The translations under genes were made by a program, and so were the position numbers. Below are positions 36,164-45,546 of a DNA stretch of 64,000 nucleotides, in pieces; positions within the stretch are counted from its first letter, which is position 1; each line of letters begins with the position of its first letter. This DNA is from Methylomonas sp. GTDB taxonomy: Bacteria; Pseudomonadota; Gammaproteobacteria; Methylococcales; Methylomonadaceae. The notes beneath the pieces are model-generated. The model saw only the letters and a list, made by a program, of their open reading frames with translations, was not told the DNA's origin and did not search any database. The stretch lies in assembly GCA_002928965.1 (NCBI GenBank), contig PERU01000022.1, positions 1 through 64,000 on the forward strand, in the 5' to 3' direction.

Positions 36164-37468
36164 CTATGCTGATATGAAGAACAGTTGCAGGGCTTTGATC
36201 ATATAAGCGTGATCGTAAACCCCCGCACTTTCACGGGCGCTGTGCATGGCCCACATCGGATTTCCGACATCGACTGTCGGAATGCCCAGTTTGGCAGACG
36301 CAATAGGGCCTATGGTGCTGCCGCAGGGCAGGTCACCCCGGTGAGAATATTTTTGTACTGGAATATCGGCCTGACGACAGAGATCGGCGAAAAAGGCTTC
36401 CGATAAGCAATGGGTAGCGTAGCGATGATTGGCGTTGATTTTTATCACCGGCCCATGATTGATCAGAATCTTATGGCCGGGTTCATAAGCATTGGGAAAG
36501 TTGGGTTGATAAGCATGGGCCATATCCGCACTGATCATCAGACTGTTGGCTAATGCGCGTTGATAGTCTTGTTTGTCCAGTTGTTGAGCTAGCGCAATGC
36601 GCTCCAAGACATCCGGTAAAAAACTGCCGGCAGCGCCTTTGCAACTTTCGCTGCCGATTTCCTCGTGATCAAAAAAAGCACACACGAGGGTATTGCCGCC
36701 ATTCAAACTGGCATCGTCTAATAGTGCGACTGTTCCTGCGTGGCAGGAAGCCAGATTATCCAATTGGCTGTTGGCATAAAAAGCCAGATTCTCGCCCCAG
36801 AACGCGCCCTTTTGGCTGTCGTAGACGTTTAATTCCCAACTCAGAATCTGGTCGGCAGTTAAACCGGAAGCCGTTGTCAGCAGCGACAGCCATTGATCGC
36901 TAGGCAATTGCTGCGCCACGGTATTAGCCAGGATCAGCGGTAACTCGGTTTGTTTGTTTAACTTCAATCCCTCTTCGTTGACCGCCCGATTCATATGGAT
37001 GGCAAGATTTGGCAATCTTAATAAAGCTTGTTCAAAGCTCACCAGACGACTGGCGATTTTTCCGGTATCGGTGCGATAGGCGACCCGCCCAGCCAAACTT
37101 AAATCCCTATCTGTGAAAGTGGCCAAAATAGGGCCGCCATATACTTCAACCGCCAGACGCAACAATGAATCGCCGTCTAAAACCGGATTGGGTTTTAGAC
37201 GCAACCCCGGAGAATCGGTATGCGCACCCAGAATTTTGAAACCGTTTTGCGTCAAATCCTTGCTGCCGGCCACGAAAGCGATAATCGAGGAGTCATCCCG
37301 TACCACGTAATATCGACCTCCAGCAGTTAACGACCAGAAGTCTTTCTCATCCAGTCGTTGGAATTCAACTGCTTGTAGTCTCTGCTCCAGTGTGGCAATC
37401 ACATGCCATGGACTGGGACTGGTATCGATAAAATTAAGGCAGTCTTGTACGTACTGGTGAGCGTTCAT
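36164..37468 (-). CDS. apeB: M18 family aminopeptidase
   Basis: A 434-residue zinc aminopeptidase of the aspartyl aminopeptidase type that removes N-terminal acidic residues from peptides in the cytoplasm. Metal and catalytic segments are seen: GAHTDSPGLRLK near residue 80, FFDHEEIGSES, SADMAHAYQPNFP and GDLPCGSTIGPI, with a C-terminal MHSARESAG. The start is ATG 37468 ([15 protein letters not shown]), overlapping the msrB stop as TAATG; a longer frame upstream would run through msrB. The pair is likely cotranscribed. Confidence 0.93.
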   Translation of the reverse strand: MNAHQYVQDCLNFIDTSPSPWHVIATLEQRLQAVEFQRLDEKDFWSLTAGGRYYVVRDDSSIIAFVAGSKDLTQNGFKILGAHTDSPGLRLKPNPVLDGDSLLRLAVEVYGGPILATFTDRDLSLAGRVAYRTDTGKIASRLVSFEQALLRLPNLAIHMNRAVNEEGLKLNKQTELPLILANTVAQQLPSDQWLSLLTTASGLTADQILSWELNVYDSQKGAFWGENLAFYANSQLDNLASCHAGTVALLDDASLNGGNTLVCAFFDHEEIGSESCKGAAGSFLPDVLERIALAQQLDKQDYQRALANSLMISADMAHAYQPNFPNAYEPGHKILINHGPVIKINANHRYATHCLSEAFFADLCRQADIPVQKYSHRGDLPCGSTIGPIASAKLGIPTVDVGNPMWAMHSARESAGVYDHAYMIKALQLFFISA

Positions 37469-37860
37469 TATTTGTCGTGTAATTCTAAAGCCACGGAATT
37501 GATGCAATAGCGTAAACCGGTCGGTGCGGGACCATCGGTAAACACATGGCCCAAATGCGCGCCGCATTGGCTACAGGTTACCTCAACCCGGTGCATGCCA
37601 TGACTGAAGTCTTCATGTTCGTTGAGTGTTTCGTTGTTTAACGGTTCCCAAAAGCTCGGCCAACCGCAACCGGAATGAAATTTGTGCTCACTGGTAAATA
37701 ATGCATTGCCGCAACACACACAGTGATAAACACCGGGGGTGGTGCAGTCGGTGTATTTGCCGGTAAAGGCCGGTTCGGTGCCTTTTTCGCGACAGACGTA
37801 AAATTGTTCCGGCGTGAGTGTTTCTTGCCAGTTTACTTCGTTATCAGTCTGATTACTCAT
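37468..37860 (-). CDS. msrB: Peptide-methionine (R)-S-oxide reductase MsrB
   Basis: A 130-residue MsrB that reduces methionine-R-sulfoxide in proteins. The zinc ligands CVCCG and CSQCG are present, as are the GCGWPSF motif, HLGHVF and the catalytic Cys in RYCINSVAL. No MsrA domain or signal peptide is fused, so it acts in the cytoplasm. It begins an msrB-apeB pair with the overlap TAATG. Confidence 0.97.
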   Translation of the reverse strand: MSNQTDNEVNWQETLTPEQFYVCREKGTEPAFTGKYTDCTTPGVYHCVCCGNALFTSEHKFHSGCGWPSFWEPLNNETLNEHEDFSHGMHRVEVTCSQCGAHLGHVFTDGPAPTGLRYCINSVALELHDK

Positions 37861-38072
37861 ATCCAGGTACCCATCAAAATCTGTCAGAAGCGCTTATTGT
37901 ACGTCGACAGACTTGTTCTGCATAACCCACTCCGTTTCAGAAGAAAAATTTCTATTGAAAACATAAGAAAGGTCTAATAGTCTTGGGCGTCTGTTTTCTC
38001 GCTTAAAAAAACAAACATAGCATCAGCAATGCGCGGCGGCGAAAACTTTTTAACATCAATGAGGTGACTGTT

Positions 38073-39350
38073 ATGGCTAGAATTGTAGTATTGGGTGCCG
38101 GTATCGGCGGGGTGCCGATGGCTTATGAAATGCGGGAAAACGTCGGTAAAGAGCATGAGGTGGTGGTGATTTCCGACTCGCCGACCTTTCATTTCGTGCC
38201 TTCAAACCCCTGGATTCCACCTAAATGGCGTAAGCCGGAAGATTTGAAAATCGAGCTGGCACCGGTGATGGCCAAAAAAGGCATCAACTTCATTCAAAAA
38301 GCCGCTGTCAAAGTCGACCCCGCCAACAATAAAGTGGATTTAGCCGACGGTAGCTCGGAAGTCTATGACTATCTGATCATTGCGACAGGACCTCGTTTGG
38401 CATTTGACGAAGTACCGGGATTGGGACCTCATGGCGGTCATACCTCCTCGGTTTGTCATGTTGATCACGCGGCGTTAGCGGCTGCAGATTGGGAAAAATT
38501 CATGGCCGATCCCGGCCCGATTGTGATCGGTGCCGTACAAGGTGCATCTTGTTTTGGCCCCGCGTATGAATATCTGATGATTCTGGAAACTGAATTACGC
38601 AGACGCAAAATTCGCGACAAAGTGCCAATGACGTTCATCACCTCCGAACCCTATGTGGGACACCTGGGACTGGGTGGTGTAGGCGATACTCGTGGCCTGT
38701 TGGAAAGCGCCTTGCGTGACAAAACCATCAAATGGATCTCCAATACCAAAGTCGATAAGATCGAAGCCGGCATGATGTTTGTCACCGAAGTGGATGCCGA
38801 CGGTAACGACAAGAAAAAACACGAAGTGCCATTCAAACATTCGATGATGTTGCCGGCTTTTACCGGTGTCGATGCGGTTCGCCATTGCGGCGCTGAAGGC
38901 TTGACCAATCCACGTGGTTTTGTCATCGTCGATCAACACCAACGCAATCCGACCTATAAAAACATCTATTCAGTCGGCGTCTGCGTAGCACTGCCGCCCG
39001 TAGAAAAAACCCCGGTGCCGACCGGCACCCCAAAAACTGGTTATATGATCGAATCCATGGTCACCGCCACCGCGCACAATATTCGCGACGAACTGGCCGG
39101 TAAAGAGCCGTCCGACATTCCCAGCCTGAGTGCCTTATGTCTGGCTGATTTAGGTGATACCGGCGTAGCCTTTTTGGCTGTGCCGCAAATCCCACCGCGC
39201 AACACCACTTGGTCTAACCATGGCAAATGGGTGCATTTGGCCAAAATCGGCTTTGAAAAATACTTTATGCGCAAAATCAGAAAAGGCATCAGCGAACCGT
39301 TCTACGAACGCATGACCTTAAAATTGATGGGCGTGGTTCGTTTGAAATAG
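38073..39350 (+). CDS. Sulfide:quinone oxidoreductase-like flavoprotein
   Basis: A 425-residue FAD enzyme of the SQR/FCSD family. It starts [20 protein letters not shown] (dinucleotide fold), has ATGPRLAFD near residue 110 and a second nucleotide-binding strand [15 protein letters not shown]. Cys residues in VCHVDH, GASCFGP and GVCVALPP match positions used for polysulfide bridging in SQR. The [16 protein letters not shown] stretch is typical. The C-terminus is amphipathic and basic, as in membrane-associated SQRs. It probably passes electrons from sulfide to quinone for detoxification. The ATG at 38073 follows GAGGTG. A DUF2892 gene follows by eight bases. Confidence 0.87.
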   Translation: MARIVVLGAGIGGVPMAYEMRENVGKEHEVVVISDSPTFHFVPSNPWIPPKWRKPEDLKIELAPVMAKKGINFIQKAAVKVDPANNKVDLADGSSEVYDYLIIATGPRLAFDEVPGLGPHGGHTSSVCHVDHAALAAADWEKFMADPGPIVIGAVQGASCFGPAYEYLMILETELRRRKIRDKVPMTFITSEPYVGHLGLGGVGDTRGLLESALRDKTIKWISNTKVDKIEAGMMFVTEVDADGNDKKKHEVPFKHSMMLPAFTGVDAVRHCGAEGLTNPRGFVIVDQHQRNPTYKNIYSVGVCVALPPVEKTPVPTGTPKTGYMIESMVTATAHNIRDELAGKEPSDIPSLSALCLADLGDTGVAFLAVPQIPPRNTTWSNHGKWVHLAKIGFEKYFMRKIRKGISEPFYERMTLKLMGVVRLK

Positions 39351-39358
39351 GAGGTTTT

Positions 39359-39559
39359 ATGACTATCGATCGTATCGTAATGGCGGTGGCCGGCAGTTTT
39401 ATTTTGATCAGTCTGGCGCTGGCGCATTGGCACTCGTCCAATTGGCTTTGGTTTACGGCCTTTGTTGGGGCCAATTTGTTGCAGGCTGCCTTTACGGGAT
39501 TCTGCCCAATGGCGATAATCTTAAAAAGGCTGGGCGTTAAATCCGGCTGCGCCTTTTAA
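39359..39559 (+). CDS. DUF2892 membrane protein
   Basis: A 66-residue protein with two hydrophobic helices (about 5-25 and 28-50), matching the DUF2892 (YgaP transmembrane-type) family: [19 protein letters not shown] and a [16 protein letters not shown] end. Such proteins often accompany rhodanese or sulfide-oxidising genes, as here behind an SQR-like gene with AGGAGG spacing of seven. The exact role is unknown; a small membrane partner in sulfur handling is a reasonable inference. Confidence 0.88.
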   Translation: MTIDRIVMAVAGSFILISLALAHWHSSNWLWFTAFVGANLLQAAFTGFCPMAIILKRLGVKSGCAF

Positions 39560-39914
39560 AAAAAATTCATAGCCGATTGAACTACTGGGCAAAACCCCAG
39601 TCTATTGGCGCGGAGATAGTAATAGGTCCGGTGGTGCTGAGAGTCAACTCAACGTACTGCCGGATTTTTTTTGCCTGTGGTTTGGTGTACAAGTATCTTG
39701 GCTTATTTGATGCACCATCACCCCTACGCCTGTTAGCCTGCTTCAGCAAGCCCAGTCCGGGTAGGCCGCGTAGCCACGATTAGCTTCAGCGTAATCGTGG
39801 GAATGTTAAGCATGAGGTTTTCCTCGGTTACACTTTGTTTTTATGGTCATTAAGGTAACCGTCGCTTCGAGATTACTAATCAATACTTTTCCAGTCCGAG
39901 TAGTTAGATTATGC
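39560..39914. other. Intergenic region with one REP-like palindrome
   Basis: About 355 bases between the DUF2892 gene and lpxH, which converge. No gene is recognised. It contains the 27-base palindrome listed separately at 39774-39800, and otherwise only short unconvincing frames. No strong intrinsic terminator was found for either flanking gene. Confidence 0.5.
39774..39800. repeat. REP-like palindrome 1
   Basis: CCACGATTA and TAATCGTGG are perfectly complementary nine-base arms around GCTTCAGCG. The phrase GCTTCAGCGTAA resembles the head of many intergenic REP elements. It lies between converging genes and could act as a bidirectional stop or transcript stabiliser. Confidence 0.7.
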
Positions 39915-40640
39915 TCAGACCAACTCGCACCGAAAGGCTTCACCATCCCAGCACAAACACTCGCCGCTGTCTTTTTTCCAATCCGCCAGTACGATGCGTT
40001 GGGCCGGATTGTTATCAATGACGATGCTGTGTATGGCTGGACGGTGGGTGTGGCCGTGTATCAGAGTTGTGCAATGATGTTTGCGCATCACCTCAATCAC
40101 GGTTTGTGGATTGACATCCATGATGTCCTGCTGTTTTTTGCGTTTATGCCAAAAACTGCGCAAACGATACCATCGGGCCGCCAGCAAGCGCAGTAACAAC
40201 GGTTTGGATAACACATTTTGCTGCCATTCCTGACTATGTGATTTTACCCGAAAGGCTTGATAGGGAAGGTCGTCGGTGCACAGTAAATCACCGTGCGTCA
40301 ACAGCACAGGCTGGCCGTTTAAATCAATCACCGCGTATTCATCCAGCAGACGAATTCCTGATTCAACACAAAACCGTTCACCCAACAAAAAATCCCGGTT
40401 GCCCTGGATCATAAAAATCTCGGTGCCGTTGTCCGAGACTGCTTTTAAGGCGCGCTTGATGGCTTTATTGGGCGGGGTATTGTCGTCATCTCCTATCCAG
40501 GCATCGAACAAATCGCCAAGAATGTACAACGCTTTGGCCTTGGCCGCGCGATGCTGCAAAAAATCCAGAAAACGCCGGGTGATCTCGGTCTTTTCCAGCG
40601 AGATATGTAAATCGGAGATGAACAGGATGTCTTGTTTCAA
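39915..40640 (-). CDS. lpxH: UDP-2,3-diacylglucosamine diphosphatase LpxH
   Basis: A 241-residue calcineurin-like phosphoesterase that hydrolyses UDP-2,3-diacyl-GlcN to lipid X in lipid A synthesis at the inner membrane face. Metal ligands are all visible: ISDLHIS near residue 8, LGDLFDAWIGDD near 41, GNRDFLLG near 80, THGDLLCTDD near 115 and LIHGHTHRPA near 195. It follows ppi in the same direction and is divergent from cysS, the same order as E. coli ppiB-lpxH. Confidence 0.95.
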   Translation of the reverse strand: MKQDILFISDLHISLEKTEITRRFLDFLQHRAAKAKALYILGDLFDAWIGDDDNTPPNKAIKRALKAVSDNGTEIFMIQGNRDFLLGERFCVESGIRLLDEYAVIDLNGQPVLLTHGDLLCTDDLPYQAFRVKSHSQEWQQNVLSKPLLLRLLAARWYRLRSFWHKRKKQQDIMDVNPQTVIEVMRKHHCTTLIHGHTHRPAIHSIVIDNNPAQRIVLADWKKDSGECLCWDGEAFRCELV

Positions 40641-40655
40641 ATGTCAACTATGTAG

Positions 40656-40699
40656 GTCGGGTTTACCCTTCGGGCATAAAAGCGCAAGCGTAACCCGAC
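40656..40699. repeat. REP-like palindrome 2
   Basis: GTCGGGTTTAC on the left pairs with GTAACCCGAC on the right, with one extra T, around an inner CTTCGGGC...GCGCAAGC segment. It fills the 77-base gap between ppi and lpxH on the leftward transcript, just upstream of lpxH. Its arm sequence matches element 3 at 42888. Confidence 0.75.
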
Positions 40700-40717
40700 A
40701 CGTATTGAGATAGACGC

Positions 40718-41299
40718 TTATTCGATGACTTCGGCTTTTTCGATGACGATGTCGGTTTTAGGTACATCCTGATGCATGCCACGGTTGCCTGTCGGTTGTT
40801 TGGCCATTTCGTCGACTATGTCCATACCTTCAATCACTTCGCCGAATACTGCATAGCCCCAGCCGCTTGGCGTCGGGCTAGTGTGGTCCAGAAAACCGTT
40901 GTCTTTATAGTTGATAAAGAACTGGGCGGTGGCTGAATTGGGATCGTTGGTGCGAGCCATAGCCAGAGTACCGCGTTTGTTTTTCAAGCCATTGTCAGCT
41001 TCATTTTTGATCGGGGCTTTGGTGTCTTTTTGGGCAAAGCTGCTGTCAAAACCGCCACCTTGAGCCATAAAGCCGGGAATCACCCGATGAAAAATGGTGC
41101 CGTTGTAAAAACCACTTTTGACATAGTCGACAAAATTAGCGGCAGAAACGGGAGCTTTGACATGATCCAGTTGGATTACGAACGCGCCTTGTGAAGTGGT
41201 CATTTTGACTTTGGTTTGGGTGTCGGACATCTTATTTTCCGTTGCAAAAGAAAGGGTTGAGAATAAAAACAGCATCAGGTAAACAAAGATTTTGCGCAT
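40718..41299 (-). CDS. Cyclophilin-type peptidyl-prolyl isomerase, exported
   Basis: A 193-residue cyclophilin. A signal peptide covers the first 20 or so residues ([19 protein letters not shown]), then the catalytic domain with [14 protein letters not shown], a [11 protein letters not shown] segment and [18 protein letters not shown]. It probably assists folding in the periplasm. The ATG at 41299 follows AGGAGC at seven bases. An internal ATG ([10 protein letters not shown]) just after the signal peptide could give a cytoplasmic form, as in E. coli PpiB, which occupies the same place beside lpxH and cysS. Confidence 0.92.
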   Translation of the reverse strand: MRKIFVYLMLFLFSTLSFATENKMSDTQTKVKMTTSQGAFVIQLDHVKAPVSAANFVDYVKSGFYNGTIFHRVIPGFMAQGGGFDSSFAQKDTKAPIKNEADNGLKNKRGTLAMARTNDPNSATAQFFINYKDNGFLDHTSPTPSGWGYAVFGEVIEGMDIVDEMAKQPTGNRGMHQDVPKTDIVIEKAEVIE

Positions 41300-41411
41300 A
41301 AAGTGCTCCTAAAATAGCTGCAAGCCGCGAATTCTAGGCGTTTTTATCTTGAAAGAGAAGCCAAAATCTTGATAGATTGCTTGGTCTTTTGCTGTATTCA
41401 TCGTCAACCCC

Positions 41412-42866
41412 ATGCTGAAAATTTACAACACCCTCACTCGAAGCAAACAAGAATTCGTCCCCAGGCAACCCGGCAAGGTCGGGATGTATGTCTGCGGCAT
41501 GACGGTTTACGACTATTGTCATATCGGCCATGCGCGGGTGATGGTGGTGTTCGATACGGTGGCGCGTTATCTGCGGCATGCCGGTTATCAGTTGACGTAT
41601 GTGCGCAACATTACCGATATCGACGACAAAATCATTCAACGCGCCCATCAAAATGGCGAAGCGTTTACCGCCTTGACCGAGCGATTTATCGAGGCGATGC
41701 ACGAGGATGAGCGCGCCTTGTCGGTGTTGCCGCCTGATCTTGAGCCCAAAGCCACCCAATCAATTGACGACATTATTGCCATGATCGCCAAGCTGATCGA
41801 GCGCGAATACGCTTATGTGGGCGGCAATGGCGATGTGTTTTATGCGGTGAGTCGCTTTGACGGCTACGGTAAATTGTCCGGCAAGAATATTGACGATTTG
41901 AACGCTGGCGAGCGGGTGGATGTTGATAACGCCAAGCGCGATCCGCTGGATTTCGTGCTGTGGAAAATGGCCAAGCCCGGCGAGCCGTATTGGGATTCAC
42001 CCTGGGGACAGGGCCGGCCTGGCTGGCATATCGAATGTTCGGCGATGTCTACCTGTTGCCTGGGTAACCATTTTGATATTCACGGCGGCGGAATGGATTT
42101 GCAGTTTCCGCATCATGAAAACGAAATCGCCCAATCCGAAGGTGCTACCGGCGAGCAGTTCGTAAACTACTGGATGCACAACGGTTTTGTAAGAGTCAAC
42201 GAAGAAAAAATGTCCAAGTCTTTGGGTAATTTTTTCACGGTACGGGAGGTGTTAAAACAATATCGCCCGGAAATCATCCGTTTCTTCATTTTGTCCAGCC
42301 ATTACCGTAGCCCGTTGAATTATTCCGATGAGCAACTGGATGATGCCGGTACGGCACTGACACGGTTATATACTGCATTGAGAGGCGTTGAAATCATTGA
42401 TGCGCCTATAGATGAAGAATACAAACAGCGTTTTGAACAGGCGATGGATGATGATTTCAACACGCCGGTAGCGTTGGCGGTGTTGTTCGATTTGGCGCGG
42501 GAGTTGAATAAAGCCAAAGCTAATCAATCCGAAAGAGTAGGGCAACTGGCGGCCAGTCTGAAGAAATTAGGCGGTTTGTTGGGAGTTTTGCAGGAAGAAC
42601 CAGACAAATACTTAAAGGGTCAGAAACAAAGGGATGCAGTTGCTGTTGGTGAATTTGCAAGTATTTCTCTCAGTAATCCTACTGGAACTGCTTCGGTAAC
42701 TGGGCAAATTAATGATGAATGGATCGAACAAAAAAAACAACAGCGTCTTGAAGCCAAAAAAGCCAAAAACTGGACCTTGGCCGACCAAATCCGCGATGAG
42801 TTGAAGCAACAAGGCATCATTCTCGAAGACGCCCCCGATGGCACCACCAGCTGGCGGCGCGGTTGA
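41412..42866 (+). CDS. cysS: Cysteinyl-tRNA synthetase
   Basis: A 484-residue class I synthetase that charges tRNA-Cys. The catalytic-site [15 protein letters not shown] near residue 28 includes the HIGH-type motif and a zinc Cys; further zinc ligands lie in HIECSAMS and the [15 protein letters not shown] stretch; KMSKSLGN near residue 270 is the second signature. The C-terminal helical domain (about 350-460) binds the anticodon. Residues 395-440 are a less conserved insert in somewhat more AT-rich sequence. It is divergent from ppi-lpxH. Confidence 0.97.
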   Translation: MLKIYNTLTRSKQEFVPRQPGKVGMYVCGMTVYDYCHIGHARVMVVFDTVARYLRHAGYQLTYVRNITDIDDKIIQRAHQNGEAFTALTERFIEAMHEDERALSVLPPDLEPKATQSIDDIIAMIAKLIEREYAYVGGNGDVFYAVSRFDGYGKLSGKNIDDLNAGERVDVDNAKRDPLDFVLWKMAKPGEPYWDSPWGQGRPGWHIECSAMSTCCLGNHFDIHGGGMDLQFPHHENEIAQSEGATGEQFVNYWMHNGFVRVNEEKMSKSLGNFFTVREVLKQYRPEIIRFFILSSHYRSPLNYSDEQLDDAGTALTRLYTALRGVEIIDAPIDEEYKQRFEQAMDDDFNTPVALAVLFDLARELNKAKANQSERVGQLAASLKKLGGLLGVLQEEPDKYLKGQKQRDAVAVGEFASISLSNPTGTASVTGQINDEWIEQKKQQRLEAKKAKNWTLADQIRDELKQQGIILEDAPDGTTSWRRG

Positions 42867-42887
42867 TCCGCTCTATATAACCGTGAT

Positions 42888-42916
42888 GTTGGGTTACGGC
42901 TAGCGCCTAACCCAAC
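42888..42916. repeat. REP-like palindrome 3
   Basis: GTTGGGTTACGGC and GCCTAACCCAAC form a twelve-base stem with one unpaired C around TAGC. It lies between cysS and the cyclohydrolase gene. The GGGTTAC arm is shared with element 2 at 40656, which supports a dispersed repeat family. Confidence 0.8.
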
Positions 42917-42946
42917 CTACACCAATTAAAATTTATCCTCTTACGC

Positions 42947-43576
42947 ATGACAGAAATCAAAGACAAATCCATAGAACAATTTCTGGACGAACTGGCCGGC
43001 AAACAAGCCACCCCCGGCGGTGGCAGTGCGGCGGCTGTGATGGGTGCGCAAGCAGCGGCATTGGTCAGCATGGTTTGTAATCTGACCATAGGCAAGCCCA
43101 AATACGCGGCAGTCGAAGCCGATATGCAGGCCTTGTTGGCCGAAGCAGAAGCCTTGCGTGAAACCTTGACTGGCATGATCAAGGCCGATGTCGACGTATT
43201 CGATAAGTTGATGGCTTGTTACGGCTTGCCCAAGGCTAGCGATGAAGAAAAAGCCCTGCGCGGCGCCAAAATCCAGCTGGTTTTGCGGGAAGCCACCGAG
43301 GTGCCGCTGGCTTGCGCCAAAGCCTGTGCCAAGGCCGTTGCGTTGAGCCGGGTGGCGGCCGAGAAGGGCAACCTAGGCGTGATCAGCGATGCCGGCGTGG
43401 CGGTCATGGCGGCCTATGCCGGTTTGAAAAGCGCGGCGTTAAATGTGCATATCAATGCCGGTAGCTTGAAAGACCGGGTGTTTGCAGAAGCCAAACTGGC
43501 CGAGCTTGATAAAGTTCTGTCGGGTGCCGAAACGGAAACAGCGGCAATTTACCAAATAGTGCAGGATAAATTGTAA
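42947..43576 (+). CDS. fchA: Methenyltetrahydrofolate cyclohydrolase, FTCD_C type
   Basis: A 209-residue cyclodeaminase/cyclohydrolase-family protein. It begins with the family pattern IEQFLDELAGKQATPGGGSAAAVMGA, has KADVDVFDKLMACY near residue 80, and a C-terminal helical part with NLGVISDAGVAVMAAYAGL. Members interconvert methenyl- and formyl-tetrahydrofolate (FchA) or act in formimino-folate degradation. In a methylotroph a C1-folate role is likely. It lies behind cysS after a REP-like element and ends at a hairpin terminator facing tpx. Confidence 0.88.
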   Translation: MTEIKDKSIEQFLDELAGKQATPGGGSAAAVMGAQAAALVSMVCNLTIGKPKYAAVEADMQALLAEAEALRETLTGMIKADVDVFDKLMACYGLPKASDEEKALRGAKIQLVLREATEVPLACAKACAKAVALSRVAAEKGNLGVISDAGVAVMAAYAGLKSAALNVHINAGSLKDRVFAEAKLAELDKVLSGAETETAAIYQIVQDKL

Positions 43577-43586
43577 TCATGAATGA

Positions 43587-43622
43587 CACCGCAACTGTTT
43601 TAACAGCTGCGGTGCTTTGTTT
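43587..43622. terminator. Hairpin terminator between fchA and tpx
   Basis: CACCGCA with ACTGT pairs with ACAG and TGCGGTG around a short T/A loop, followed by CTTTGTTTTG. It begins ten bases behind fchA and ends just before the tpx stop, so it can serve both converging genes. Confidence 0.75.
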
Positions 43623-43625
43623 TGT

Positions 43626-44132
43626 TTATTCGTGATGTGTTAAAGCCGCCAAAGCACTGGCGTAATCAGGCTCATCGGCTATCTCGCTGACCAATTCGGT
43701 GTAAATCACCTGATCGTTTTCGTCGATCACTACGATAGCCCTCGCGGTTAATCCAGCCAGAATGCTATCCAGCAATTCAACCCCATACTCATGACCAAAG
43801 TTGGAACGAAACGACGACAATGCGGTGACATGCTTGATACCTTCGATTTCGCAAAACCGTGATTGGGCGAAAGGCAGGTCGGCGGAAATGGTCAGCACTT
43901 CGGTGTTATGCAGGTGAGCGGCCTTTTCGTTGAACTTGCGGGTCGAGGCTGCACAGGTTGGGGTATCCATGCTGGGTACAATATTCATCACTTTGCGTTT
44001 CCCGGCAAACTCGGCCAGTCCCACATCCTGCAATTTGCGGTTGGTGAGTTTAAAATCGGGGGCTTTGCTGCCGACTGCCGGTAAATCACCGACCGTATTG
44101 ATGGGTTTGCCTTGAAAGGTGATGGTTGCCAT
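43626..44132 (-). CDS. tpx: Thiol peroxidase Tpx
   Basis: A 168-residue atypical two-Cys peroxiredoxin that reduces hydroperoxides with thioredoxin. The peroxidatic Cys is in PSMDTPTCAASTRKF near residue 60 and the resolving Cys in SRFCEIEGI near residue 94, the Tpx arrangement. It starts MATITFQGKPI. No signal peptide is evident. It follows der by 20 bases at the end of the leftward run, and the fchA terminator lies behind it. Confidence 0.95.
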   Translation of the reverse strand: MATITFQGKPINTVGDLPAVGSKAPDFKLTNRKLQDVGLAEFAGKRKVMNIVPSMDTPTCAASTRKFNEKAAHLHNTEVLTISADLPFAQSRFCEIEGIKHVTALSSFRSNFGHEYGVELLDSILAGLTARAIVVIDENDQVIYTELVSEIADEPDYASALAALTHHE

Positions 44133-44152
44133 GTGCGCTCCAGAGATAGCGA

Positions 44153-45544
44153 TTATTTTTTACGTTTGCTGAAATCAATCAAACGTTTGCGTTTTTTGAC
44201 TTGTCGGTCTGAGAGGGTGTTTTTCTGGCCGTGGAAGGGGTTTTCCGGCGATTTAAATACCAAACGCACCGGCGTACCTTTCAAACGCAATTGTTCGCGA
44301 TAATAATTCATCAAATAGCGCTTGTAGGCTGCTGGCAGCGAATCGGTTTGTACACCATGAATAACCACCACCGGTGGATTGCGGCCGCCTTGATGGGCGT
44401 ATTTGAGCTTGATACGGCGACCACCGACCAGGGGTGGTTGGTGTGCGGCGAGTGCGTCGCTCAAGATGCGGGTCAATACCGGGGTGGACATGTCGATCAT
44501 CGCCGCGTCGTACAAACTATGCACCACGTCGAACAATTTACCCACGCCGCTGCCGTGTAAGGCGGAAATCGGATGTTTCTCGGCAAAGTCTAAAAATGAT
44601 AGCTTCAGTTCAATCTGTTTTTTAACGAAATCGCGATGCTCGGCATTAAGACCGTCCCACTTGTTCAGGCCGATGATCAGCGCCCGACCGGCTTCTAAAA
44701 CCAGTCCCAAGATATGTGCATCCTGATCGGTGACACCTTCTTTGGCATCGATCAGGTAAATCACCACATGGGCTTTTTCAATGGCCTGCAGGGATTTGAT
44801 GATGCTGAATTTTTCGACCACCAGCGAGACCTTGGCGCGGCGGCGCATACCGGCGGTATCAATCAGGGTAAATTTCTGGCCGTTGCGTTCAAACGGAATA
44901 TAAATACTGTCGCGGGTGGTGCCGGCCTCATCGAACACCACTACCCGTTCTTCGCCCAGTAGGCGATTGACCAAAGTGGATTTGCCGACGTTGGGACGAC
45001 CGACGATGGCAATAGCGATACCCGGATCTTCTTCTTCAAATTCATCTTCAACTGGCGGTATCAGTACATCGATACGCTCCAGTAGTTCATGTACATTACG
45101 ACCGTGCGAAGCGGCAATCGGCACCGGTTCACCTAGTGCCAAACTGTAAAAGTCGTGAGTGACGGTGTTACTGTTGATGCCGTCTATTTTGTTGACCACC
45201 AACACCACCGGCTTGCCCAGCTTGCGCAACATGTCGGCAATGGCTTCATCGGAGGCGTTGATGCCGTCGCGGGCATCGACCATGAAAAATACCACGTCGG
45301 CTTCCTGCAGGGCGATTTCGACCTGCTTTTTGGCAAATACGTCGATGCCTTCCTGGTCGTCGGTGATGCCGCCGGTATCTACGACCAGACAGTCTCGTTC
45401 GCCGCGCTTGACGCGGCCGTACTGCCGATCGCGGGTCAGGCCCGGATAGTCGGCCACCAAGGCTTCTCGGCTGCGAGTTAAATAATTGAATAGGGTGGAT
45501 TTGCCGACATTAGGTCGGCCTACCAAGGCAATGACTGGGAGCAT
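44153..45544 (-). CDS. der: Ribosome biogenesis GTPase Der (EngA)
   Basis: A 463-residue protein with two tandem GTPase domains and a C-terminal KH-like domain, required for 50S assembly. Each G domain has GRPNVGKST (near residues 8 and 185), with DTGGI and DTAGM switch II motifs and the NKID and NKWD specificity motifs. The C-terminal basic tail is typical. It ends the bamB-der pair, two bases after bamB. Confidence 0.98.
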   Translation of the reverse strand: MLPVIALVGRPNVGKSTLFNYLTRSREALVADYPGLTRDRQYGRVKRGERDCLVVDTGGITDDQEGIDVFAKKQVEIALQEADVVFFMVDARDGINASDEAIADMLRKLGKPVVLVVNKIDGINSNTVTHDFYSLALGEPVPIAASHGRNVHELLERIDVLIPPVEDEFEEEDPGIAIAIVGRPNVGKSTLVNRLLGEERVVVFDEAGTTRDSIYIPFERNGQKFTLIDTAGMRRRAKVSLVVEKFSIIKSLQAIEKAHVVIYLIDAKEGVTDQDAHILGLVLEAGRALIIGLNKWDGLNAEHRDFVKKQIELKLSFLDFAEKHPISALHGSGVGKLFDVVHSLYDAAMIDMSTPVLTRILSDALAAHQPPLVGGRRIKLKYAHQGGRNPPVVVIHGVQTDSLPAAYKRYLMNYYREQLRLKGTPVRLVFKSPENPFHGQKNTLSDRQVKKRKRLIDFSKRKK

Positions 45545-45546
45545 AG

